Shown: piece by piece, positions 14,392 through 20,617 of the stretch | Numbering within the stretch: position 1 is the first letter of the stretch | How the letters are laid out: every line of letters begins with the position of its first letter | From: DASSJM01 sp049587975 | Lineage (GTDB): Bacteria; Actinomycetota; UBA4738; HRBIN12 | Direction of reading: 5' to 3' | NCBI GenBank assembly: GCA_049587975.1 | Contig: JBAVEY010000343.1 | Location: 1-25,328, forward strand | DNA length: 25,328 bases | Position numbers and translations under genes: made by a program | The notes under the pieces: model-generated | Database searches by the model: none | What the model saw: the letters and a program-made list of their open reading frames with translations, nothing else | Told to the model about the DNA's origin: nothing

Positions 14392-14651
14392 GAGGCGGAG
14401 TCGGTCCCGTCCGAGTCCTTCGAGTCGGTCGTGTCGGAGTCCTGCGTGTCGGTGCCGTCCGCGTCTTGCTGGTCCTTCGTGTCCCCGTCCTGCTGGTCCT
14501 TCGCGTCGCCGTCCCGGCCGTCCGCGTCCTGCGAGTCGGTGTCGTCCGTGTCCGGTCCCGGCCGCTCCGTCTCGGCGGTGCCGGCCGCCGGTGCGACGGT
14601 CACGATGTCCTCGTCGGACAGGGTCCGTCCGCGGGTCGTCGTCTCGTCCAT
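14388..14651 (-). CDS. 87-residue Asp-rich octad-repeat protein, candidate RiPP-like precursor
   Basis: I recognise no family. Residues 1-33 form a leader-like part containing TLSDEDIVTVAPAAG (10-24), which resembles the LSDEELxxVAGG region of nitrile-hydratase-type and related RiPP leaders. Residues 34-87 are low-complexity: 21 Asp in 54 positions, the rest mostly Gly, Ala, Ser, Thr, Gln and Lys, with no Cys and no aromatic residue. From Asp49 the aspartates are spaced 3-3-2, giving five octads of the form xDxxDxxD (49-55, 57-63, 65-71, 73-79, then a partial 81-84). ATG 14651 has a strong GGAGGGAGG SD. The stop overlaps the cupin oxygenase start by 4 nt. It is a real gene by SD, coupling and repeat structure. 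Role as a modified peptide or protein is inferred; a stand-alone acidic tail protein is the alternative. Confidence 0.72.
   Translation of the reverse strand: MDETTTRGRTLSDEDIVTVAPAAGTAETERPGPDTDDTDSQDADGRDGDAKDQQDGDTKDQQDADGTDTQDSDTTDSKDSDGTDSAS
14467..14514 (-). repeat. Tandem 24-bp duplication within the Asp-rich gene
   Basis: Two adjacent 24-nt units (14467-14490 and 14491-14514) match at 22 of 24 positions and encode successive octads KDQQDGDT/KDQQDGDA-like. The unit length equals one 8-residue repeat, so the array appears to grow by in-frame octad duplication. Confidence 0.8.
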
Positions 14652-14713
14652 GTCGCCTCCCTCCTCGGTCCTTCCCGTCCATCCGATGCGCGCCCCGCCG
14701 GCGGGCATGCCTC

Positions 14714-15691
14714 TCAGGTACCCCGCACCGAGGCGACGAACCGTGCCGGATCCTCCTCGAACCGCGCCAGGCATCCCGCCGAGCAGAAGTAGTAGGTGGT
14801 GTCCTCGAAGGTCGACCGGTACATCGCCGATGCCACGTCCACCGTCATGCCGCAGACGGGGTCGAGGGCCTCGTGCGTGCGGACCTCGGCCGGCGCGGCG
14901 GCCGCGAGCTTGCCGGCGGCGCGCTCCTTGACGAGCTCGGCGAGGATCGCGACCGCGATCTCCTCGTGCGCGACCCTGCCGAGATCCAGGCCGGCGGGTG
15001 CGTGGACGCGGGCGACCTGTTCCTCGGATGCGCCGCGGTCGCGCAGGTAGCCGAGGACGGCCTCGGCCCGCCGGCGTGAGGCCACGAGACCGACGTACGC
15101 GGCCGGGGTGGCCAGCGCGCTCTCGAGCGCCGCCTCGTCGTAGTGGCCCTGGGTCGCCACGACGATCACGGAGCGCTCGGTCACGCCGGCGTCCGACAGG
15201 TCGAGCGTCGTGAGGACGCGCCCGGCTCCCGGGTAGTCCTCGGGCAAACCGCCCTCGTCGACCACGACCGTCCGCCACCCCAGAGCTCCGGCCATCGACG
15301 CGAGGGTGCCGACGGCGGGCGAGCGTCCGATCACGACCAGGTGTGGCTGTGGCAGGACGGGTTCCACGTACACCTCCAGGGCTCCTTCGCTCTGACACGC
15401 GATCGGCACGGTGACGACGCCCTCACGTCCTCGAGCCGCGAGCTCCTCGGGCGGACCGAGGAACAGGAGGCGGGGCGAGCCCTCCTCGAGCGCCTTCAGC
15501 GCCTCGCGGATCACGGTGGGTTCGGCGCACGCGCCGCCCAGCCAGCCCCGGACCCGCCGATCCGGTGTGACGAGCGCGGTCGACCCCTCCTTGCCGGAGG
15601 ACGGCGCCCGGCGCCACACGACCGTGGCGAGCACGAACGGCTCCCCGCGTCGCGAGAGGTCGGCCGCGAGCCCGAGGACCTCCGGGTTCAC
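14714..15691 (-). CDS. XdhC-family maturation protein with C-terminal YHS domain
   Basis: This 325-residue protein has an XdhC N-terminal domain with FVLATVVWRRAPSSGKEG near 19-36 and GGACAE near 52-57 (conserved Cys in the GGxC loop). A Rossmann-like XdhC C-terminal domain follows (LVVIGRSPAVGTLASMAGALGW). A YHS domain covers about residues 275-325, with DPVCGMTV and YYFCSAGCLARFEEDPARF and three Cys suited to metal binding. YHS domains occur in copper- and other metal-handling proteins. Form I CO dehydrogenase needs a Mo-S-Cu centre, so the fused domain could serve in Cu or sulfur handling; that is inference. The GTG at 15691 overlaps the coxL stop by 4 nt, tying it directly to the form I enzyme. 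Confidence 0.88.
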   Translation of the reverse strand: MNPEVLGLAADLSRRGEPFVLATVVWRRAPSSGKEGSTALVTPDRRVRGWLGGACAEPTVIREALKALEEGSPRLLFLGPPEELAARGREGVVTVPIACQSEGALEVYVEPVLPQPHLVVIGRSPAVGTLASMAGALGWRTVVVDEGGLPEDYPGAGRVLTTLDLSDAGVTERSVIVVATQGHYDEAALESALATPAAYVGLVASRRRAEAVLGYLRDRGASEEQVARVHAPAGLDLGRVAHEEIAVAILAELVKERAAGKLAAAAPAEVRTHEALDPVCGMTVDVASAMYRSTFEDTTYYFCSAGCLARFEEDPARFVASVRGT

Positions 15692-18051
15692 GACGTCGTC
15701 GCCCCTGCCTTCGCCGCCTGGATGGCCTCCCACACCTTCCCGCTCGTGAGCGGCATGTCGATGTTCCGGACGCCGAGCGGCCACAGGGCGTCGATCACCG
15801 CGTTCACGAAGGCGGCCGGCGATCCGACGGTCGCGGACTCGCCGACGCCCTTGGCGCCGATCGGGTGGTGGGGCGACGGCGTCACGGTCTCGCCGAGCTC
15901 GAACCGCGGCGTCTCCCACGCGGTCGGGAGGAGGTAGTCGAGGAAGTTCGTCCCGATGCAGTTGCCCTCCTCGTCGAAGGTGATCTGCTCCATCGCGGCG
16001 ATGCCGTACCCCTCGGTCAGGCCGCCGTGGATCTGCCCCTCGACGATCATCGGGTTGATCCGCACGCCGCAGTCGTCGACCGCGACCATCTTGTTCACCT
16101 TCCATTCGCCCGTGTCGGGGTCGACCTCGACCACCACCGCGTACGTGCCGAACGGGAACGTGAGGTTGGGCGGGTCGTAGTAGGCGCGGTCTTCCAGGCC
16201 GGCCTCCATCCCATCGGGGAAGTCGGTGTACGCGGCGAACGCGACCTCGCCGATCGTCTTGGCGTTCTCGGGAGCGCCCTTGACGAAGAACCGGCCCTTC
16301 TCGAACTCGACGTCGTCCACGGCGACCTCGAGCAGGTGGGCGGCGAGCTTGCGCCCCTTCTCACGGATCTTGCGCGAGACCATCGCGGTCGCGGCCCCGA
16401 CCGTGGGCGTCGAGCGGGACGCGTACGTCCCGAGCCCGTACGGCGTGTTGTCGGTGTCGCCGTGCTGGACCTTGACGTCCTCGGGCTGGATCCCGAGTTC
16501 CTCGGCCACGATCTGGGCGAACGTCGTCTCGTGCCCCTGGCCCTGCGTCTGGGAGCTGATCTTCAAGATGGCCTTGCCGGTCGGGTGCACGCGGAGCTCG
16601 GCCCCGTCGTTCATCTTGATGCCGAGGATGTCGTAGTCCTTGTGTGGACCGGCCCCCACGACCTCGGTGAAGCTCGCGAGCCCGATCCCGATCAGCCGTC
16701 CCTGCGCCCGAGCCTCGGCCTGCTCCTTGCGGAGCTGGTCGTAGCCCACCTTCTCGAGCGCGAGGTCCATCGCCGCGTGGTAGTCGCCGGAGTCGTATTC
16801 GAAGCCGGTGGCCGAGGTGTAGGGGAACTGGTCCTTCTCGATGAAGTTCTTCTTGCGGAGCTCGGCCGGATCCATCTCGAGCTCGTACGCGGCGTTCTGC
16901 ACGAGCCGCTCGATCATGTACGAGGCCTCGGTCACGCGGAACGAGCAGCGGTACGCGACACCACCGGGCGCCTTGTTCGTGTAGTAGCCATCGGCCGAGA
17001 CGTGCGCCGCGGGAAGGTCGTAGGAGCCACTCACGATGTGGAACAGACCCACCTTGAACTTGGAGGGCTGCGCGTCGGCGTGGAACGCGCCCTCGTCGGC
17101 GTCGAGCTTGACCCGCAGGCCGGTCATCGTCCCGTCGGCCTTCAGCGCCAGCTCACCGTGCATCCAGAAGTCGCGCGCGAACCCGGTCGAGATCAGGTTC
17201 TCGCTCCGGTCCTCGATCCACTTCACGGGGTGGCCGAGCAGCAGTGACGCGGCGGTGGCCACCACGTAGCCCGGATAGACCGGGACCTTGTTCCCGAACC
17301 CGCCACCGATGTCGGGCGAGACGATCCGGATGTTCTCCTCGGGCAGGCCGGCGACGAGCGCGAACACCGTGCGGATCAGGTGCGGTGCCTGCGTGGTCAT
17401 GTAGATCGTCGCCTGCCCGGTGGCGGGGTTCACGTCGGCCACGCAGCCGCACGTCTCGACGGGGGAGGGGTGCGAACGCGGGTAGAACGTGTCGAGCGTG
17501 ACCACCTTGTCCGCCTCAGCGAACGCCTTGTTCGTCGCCTCCTGGTCACCCGACTCCCAGTGGTAGATGTGGTTGTCGGTCTGCCCCTCCTTCTCGTCGC
17601 GGATCACGGGTGCGTCGGCCGCCGCCGCCTGCTGCGGCGAGATCACGACGCCGAGCGGCTCGTAGTCGACGTCGATCAGCTCCAAGGCGTCCTTCGCGAT
17701 GTACGGATCGGTCGCGACCACCGCCGCGACCTCCTGACCCTGGAAGCGCACCTTGTCGGTGGCGAGCACGGCCTGCGTGTCGTAGGACAGCGTCGGCATC
17801 CACGCGAGGTTGTGCTGCGCCATGAGCTCGCCCGTGACGACCGCGATCACGCCGTCGAGCGCCTGCGCCCTCGAGGCGTCGATGCCGTTCAGCTTGGCGT
17901 GGGCGTACGGGCTCCGCAGGATCGCCATGTACAGCATGCCGGGCAGGTTGATGTCGTCGATGTAGGTCCCCGCACCACGGATGAAGCGGTCGTCCTCCTT
18001 GCGCCGGACGCGGTGCCCGATGCCCCGGATCTCTTCGGTCTCGGCTGCCAT
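15688..18051 (-). CDS. coxL: Form I aerobic CO dehydrogenase large (molybdenum) subunit
   Basis: This 787-residue molybdopterin-cytosine-dinucleotide subunit oxidises CO with water to CO2, passing electrons through CoxS and CoxM to the respiratory chain. The form I signature AYRCSFR is exact at residues 366-372. Cys369 is the residue that binds the Cu of the Mo-Cu site. The active-site Glu is E738 in GAKGVGESATVG. Other family segments are GGGFGNKVPVYP near 249-260, SSQTQGQGHETTFAQ and VDDCGVRINPMIVEGQIHGG. Length is typical (about 800). It is the third gene of coxM-coxS-coxL, the canonical form I order. ATG 18051 has GGGGGAAG upstream and lies 9 bp after coxS. The AYRCSFR motif makes genuine CO oxidation the expected activity. 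Confidence 0.96.
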   Translation of the reverse strand: MAAETEEIRGIGHRVRRKEDDRFIRGAGTYIDDINLPGMLYMAILRSPYAHAKLNGIDASRAQALDGVIAVVTGELMAQHNLAWMPTLSYDTQAVLATDKVRFQGQEVAAVVATDPYIAKDALELIDVDYEPLGVVISPQQAAAADAPVIRDEKEGQTDNHIYHWESGDQEATNKAFAEADKVVTLDTFYPRSHPSPVETCGCVADVNPATGQATIYMTTQAPHLIRTVFALVAGLPEENIRIVSPDIGGGFGNKVPVYPGYVVATAASLLLGHPVKWIEDRSENLISTGFARDFWMHGELALKADGTMTGLRVKLDADEGAFHADAQPSKFKVGLFHIVSGSYDLPAAHVSADGYYTNKAPGGVAYRCSFRVTEASYMIERLVQNAAYELEMDPAELRKKNFIEKDQFPYTSATGFEYDSGDYHAAMDLALEKVGYDQLRKEQAEARAQGRLIGIGLASFTEVVGAGPHKDYDILGIKMNDGAELRVHPTGKAILKISSQTQGQGHETTFAQIVAEELGIQPEDVKVQHGDTDNTPYGLGTYASRSTPTVGAATAMVSRKIREKGRKLAAHLLEVAVDDVEFEKGRFFVKGAPENAKTIGEVAFAAYTDFPDGMEAGLEDRAYYDPPNLTFPFGTYAVVVEVDPDTGEWKVNKMVAVDDCGVRINPMIVEGQIHGGLTEGYGIAAMEQITFDEEGNCIGTNFLDYLLPTAWETPRFELGETVTPSPHHPIGAKGVGESATVGSPAAFVNAVIDALWPLGVRNIDMPLTSGKVWEAIQAAKAGATTS

Positions 18052-18060
18052 GTCTTCCCC

Positions 18061-18561
18061 CTAGCTCGCGACGGACGCCTCGGCGCCCTCGTTCGCGTTC
18101 GCGGCCATGTCCTTACCGGCCGTCTGGATCGCCTTGACGATGTTCATGTAGCCGGTGCACCGGCAGATGTTGCCGGAGATCGCCCAGCGCACGTCCTCGT
18201 CGGTGGGCGACGGGTTCTCGGCCAGCAGGGCCGCCCCGGTCAGCATCATCCCCGGCGTGCAGAACCCGCACTGCAGGCCGTGCTCTTCCTTGAACGCCGC
18301 CTGGATCGGGTGGAGTTGTCCGTCCTGTAGGAGCCCCTCGACCGTGGTCACCTCCCGGCCGTCGGCTTGCACGCCGAACATCGTGCAGGACTTCACGGGC
18401 CGGCCGTCGAGCAGGACCGTGCACGCTCCGCAGCTCGTCGTGTCGCACCCGATGTGCGTCCCCGTGAGGGCGAACTCCTCGCGGATCAAGTGGACGAGGA
18501 GCATCCGGGGCTCGACGTCGGCGCTTCGCTCCGAGCCGTTGACCTTGACCGTGATCTCCAT
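18061..18561 (-). CDS. coxS: CO dehydrogenase small (2x[2Fe-2S]) subunit, form I
   Basis: This 166-residue iron-sulfur subunit relays electrons from the Mo site to FAD. The plant-ferredoxin-like N-terminal cluster is bound by Cys39, Cys44, Cys47 and Cys59 (IGCDTTSCGACTVL...SC). The C-terminal helical cluster is bound by Cys98, Cys101, Cys133 and Cys135 (QCGFCTPGM and CRCTGY). All eight ligands are present. ATG 18561 is preceded by GGAGGAGG; an in-frame upstream extension has no family similarity and overlaps the end of coxM. It lies 46 bp after coxM and 9 bp before coxL. The C-terminal tail beyond residue 150 is Ala/Glu-rich and variable in the family. Confidence 0.95.
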   Translation of the reverse strand: MEITVKVNGSERSADVEPRMLLVHLIREEFALTGTHIGCDTTSCGACTVLLDGRPVKSCTMFGVQADGREVTTVEGLLQDGQLHPIQAAFKEEHGLQCGFCTPGMMLTGAALLAENPSPTDEDVRWAISGNICRCTGYMNIVKAIQTAGKDMAANANEGAEASVAS

Positions 18562-18607
18562 GGTTCCTCCTCCCGAAGTGGCTCCCGACATGCGTCCAGC
18601 CTCGGCC

Positions 18608-19474
18608 TCAGGCAGCCCGGGCCATCTCGAGCGCACGCGCCAGACCCCGCCGGACGTAGACATCGACGACGTGGCGCTTGTAGTCGGCGGACCCGCGGAC
18701 GTCGCTCACGGGGGAGGACGCCTCGGCCGCCAGCCGCCCCGCCTCGGCGAACGCGGCCTCCGTGGGTTCCACGCCCGCCAGGCTCGCCTCGGCATCGCTG
18801 GCCAGGATGTTGCGGGCCCCGACCGCGGTGAGGGCGATGCCGGCGCGCTCGATCGTCCCGTTCGACAGCGACAGGTGCGTCGCGGCGGCGACGGTGGCGA
18901 AGTCGCCCACCTTGCGTTCGAGCTTCAGGTACGCGCCCCCGGTGGGTCCGCCCGGTTGCGGGACCCGGACCTCCGTGAGGATCTCGTCGGGCTCGAGGGC
19001 CGTCGTGAACGTGTCGACCAGGAACTCCGACATCGCGAGCTCCCGTTCGCCGCGCGTGCTCCGCAGGACGACGGACGCCTGGAGCGCCAGCATCACCGAG
19101 CCCCAGTCGCCGGCGGGATCGGCGTGGCAGAGCGACCCACCGATCGTCCCGAGGTTGCGGACGATCGGATCGGAGATGAGGGGCGCCGCGGCGGCCATCA
19201 CCGGGTAGCGGGCGTCGAGCAGCTCCGAACGCTCCAGGTCCCGGTGGCGGCCGAGCGCGCCCACCGTGAGCCTCCCGTTCGACTCGGCGATCGCATCCAT
19301 CCCCAGCCGGCCGATGTCCACGAGGTGCGCCGGGGACGCCAGCCGGAGCTTCATCACGGGGATCAGGCTCTGGCCGCCCGCCAGGACCTTCGCCTCGTCC
19401 CCGTGCTCCGCGAGGAGCTGGAGGGCCTCCTCGAGCGAATCGGGCCGGTGATACTCGAACCTCGACGGCAGCAT
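18608..19474 (-). CDS. coxM: CO dehydrogenase medium (FAD) subunit, form I
   Basis: This 288-residue flavoprotein subunit accepts electrons from CoxS and transfers them towards quinone. The two FAD-binding signatures are present: AGGQS at 32-36 and TIGGS at 110-114, followed by LCHADPAGDW. The C-terminal CO-dehydrogenase flavoprotein domain runs from about residue 180 (KLERKVGDFATVAAATHL) to YKRHVVDVYVRRGLARAL. ATG 19474 is preceded by GAGGAGG with good spacing. It is the first gene of the minus-strand coxMSL-xdhC(YHS) unit. A TTGAC-type promoter lies about 60 bp upstream, divergent from the small membrane-protein gene at 19601. Confidence 0.95.
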   Translation of the reverse strand: MLPSRFEYHRPDSLEEALQLLAEHGDEAKVLAGGQSLIPVMKLRLASPAHLVDIGRLGMDAIAESNGRLTVGALGRHRDLERSELLDARYPVMAAAAPLISDPIVRNLGTIGGSLCHADPAGDWGSVMLALQASVVLRSTRGERELAMSEFLVDTFTTALEPDEILTEVRVPQPGGPTGGAYLKLERKVGDFATVAAATHLSLSNGTIERAGIALTAVGARNILASDAEASLAGVEPTEAAFAEAGRLAAEASSPVSDVRGSADYKRHVVDVYVRRGLARALEMARAA

Positions 19475-19536
19475 GGAAACCTCCTCGATCGGGCCGGTTG
19501 CGCGCCAGGTCACGCGCCGCAACGACCGGTGATGCG

Positions 19537-19571
19537 ACTATCCCTCCGCCCCGCGCGAACGGTCAAGTCAA
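19537..19571 (-). promoter_or_regulatory. Candidate sigma-70-type promoter of the coxMSL operon
   Basis: On the minus strand two overlapping TTGAC -35 boxes (TTGACT 19571-19566 and TTGACC 19566-19561) precede a GATAGT -10 (19542-19537), 18 nt after the second box. Predicted transcription starts near 19530, giving a leader of about 55 nt before the SD and ATG 19474. The tandem -35 boxes could also mark regulator binding. Confidence 0.55.
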
Positions 19572-19588
19572 CGCCCCGGTGCGATGGG

Positions 19589-19594
19589 TATCGT
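19589..19594 (+). promoter_or_regulatory. Candidate -10 element for leaderless transcript
   Basis: TATCGT fits TAnnnT and ends 6 nt before the GTG start at 19601. There is no SD and no obvious -35. The arrangement suggests a leaderless mRNA initiating at or next to the GTG. Confidence 0.45.
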
Positions 19595-19600
19595 CCGGCC

Positions 19601-20047
19601 GTGTCGGCCTCCAACCGAGGGTTCTGGAAGGTGATGATCCCTCTCGCCGTCGGCGGGATCCTCCTGATCGTGCTCGTCCTCGTGTTCCGACCGGTGGCCC
19701 GGACCGGCGCGGTCGCGTACGCGCAGGCGAACCTGCGCCGGGCCGCCGACGCGGCGGAGCAGGTCGCGGCCGGCGGGTCGCTGGCCGACGCGGACCGGGA
19801 GCGGATGACGGCCGAGGGGACGGTCGACGACCTGCTCCTGATCGACCCCGATCAGAGTTCGAACGACCCCGAGGTCGTGAGCGTGCTCGCGACCGGGTCC
19901 GCGTGGACCGGCTCGGCCAGGGCCGAGACCGGGGAGTGCTTCTGGATCCGCATCCCGGCCGCGGGTGGAACGGTCCTCGGCACCGGGACGAACTGTTCGG
20001 CCGACGAGGCCAGCGTCGCCGAGCCGGGGGGATGGCCCGAACCGTAG
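19601..20047 (+). CDS. Small single-pass membrane protein, possibly pilin-like
   Basis: The function of this 148-residue protein is not recognised. A short basic N-terminus (SASNRGFWK) leads into one strong hydrophobic segment near 11-28 (VMIPLAVGGILLIVLVLVF). A helical stretch with an AAxAAEQ pattern follows, then a beta-rich C-terminal part with two Cys: GECFWIR near 107-113 and GTNCSA near 126-131, which could form a disulfide outside the membrane. The N-terminal helix plus a small Cys-looped beta domain recalls type IV pilin-like proteins, whose C-termini often read CYWIR...GT.C. The prepilin cleavage motif with Glu at +5 is not evident, so this stays tentative. The start is GTG 19601, leaderless by appearance. 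It sits alone between the two hydroxylase operons. Confidence 0.72.
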   Translation: MSASNRGFWKVMIPLAVGGILLIVLVLVFRPVARTGAVAYAQANLRRAADAAEQVAAGGSLADADRERMTAEGTVDDLLLIDPDQSSNDPEVVSVLATGSAWTGSARAETGECFWIRIPAAGGTVLGTGTNCSADEASVAEPGGWPEP

Positions 20048-20070
20048 CGCCGTCGAGCAACGTGGGCCGA

Positions 20071-20100
20071 TTCGCGCGACCGAACGCCCGGCGCTACGAT
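20071..20100 (+). promoter_or_regulatory. Weak candidate promoter of the form II operon
   Basis: TTCGCG (20071-20076) and TACGAT (20095-20100) are separated by 18 nt, upstream of the AAGGGGG SD and GTG 20132. The -10 is reasonable and the -35 poor. Predicted start is near 20107. Confidence 0.35.
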
Positions 20101-20131
20101 CGGTCATTCCACCCGTTGGAAAGGGGGACCC

Positions 20132-20608
20132 GTGACCAACGTGTCGGTCACCATCAACGGGGTCGCGCGCGATGCAGAGGTCGAGCCGCGCACGCTCCTC
20201 GTGTACTTCCTCCGGGAGACCCTAGGGCTCACCGGGACCAACGTCGGATGCGACACCTCGTCATGTGGCTCGTGCACCGTGCTGCTCGACGGCGAGTCCG
20301 TGAAGTCGTGCACGCTCCTGGCCGCCCAGGCGGACGGGCGCGAGATCACGACGATCGAGGGCCTGGCGACGGACGGACAGATGCACCCGATCCAAGAGGC
20401 CTTCCGCAACAACCACGGCCTGCAGTGCGGCTTCTGCACGCCGGGGATGGTGATGGCGGCCGCGAGCTACCTGAAGGAGAACCCGAGCCCCAGCGAGGAG
20501 GAGGTCCGCGAGTCGCTCGAGGGCAACCTGTGCAGATGCACGGGCTACCACAACATCGTGCAGTCGATCCTCGATGCCGCCGGCCAGATGTCCGGCGCGA
20601 AGGCGTAG
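20132..20608 (+). CDS. Molybdenum hydroxylase [2Fe-2S] small subunit, second (form II-type) cluster
   Basis: This 158-residue CoxS-like subunit has all eight cluster ligands: Cys40, Cys45, Cys48 and Cys60 in the ferredoxin-like domain, and Cys99, Cys102, Cys134 and Cys136 in the helical domain (QCGFCTPGM, CRCTGYHN). It is clearly paralogous to the small subunit at 18061 but distinct in sequence. The start is GTG 20132 with AAGGGGG 6 nt upstream. It is first in the order S-L-M, the arrangement known for form II CO-dehydrogenase-like operons, and is followed 9 bp later by the large subunit. Its role is electron transfer from the Mo site to FAD in the enzyme encoded by the next two genes. Confidence 0.94.
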   Translation: MTNVSVTINGVARDAEVEPRTLLVYFLRETLGLTGTNVGCDTSSCGSCTVLLDGESVKSCTLLAAQADGREITTIEGLATDGQMHPIQEAFRNNHGLQCGFCTPGMVMAAASYLKENPSPSEEEVRESLEGNLCRCTGYHNIVQSILDAAGQMSGAKA

Positions 20609-20617
20609 GGGGCGGAC

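Noticed and set aside
14694..14705. Perfect 12-nt palindrome CCCGCCGGCGGG between xdhC-YHS and the Asp-rich gene as a terminator
   Set aside because: The loop would be too small and there is no U-tract; such GC palindromes are common by chance at this base composition. Noted only as a possible transcript boundary.
12667..14931. A 754-residue plus-strand open frame antisense to the oxygenase cassette
   Set aside because: Low-complexity Arg/Ser/Pro composition, no recognisable domain, and it opposes three genes with strong motifs and coupled starts.
14652..15398. Upstream continuation of the Asp-rich reading frame to give a 336-residue protein
   Set aside because: The upstream part is antisense-free but lies within the XdhC-YHS gene in another frame and is Arg/Gly-rich. 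ATG 14651 has a strong SD.
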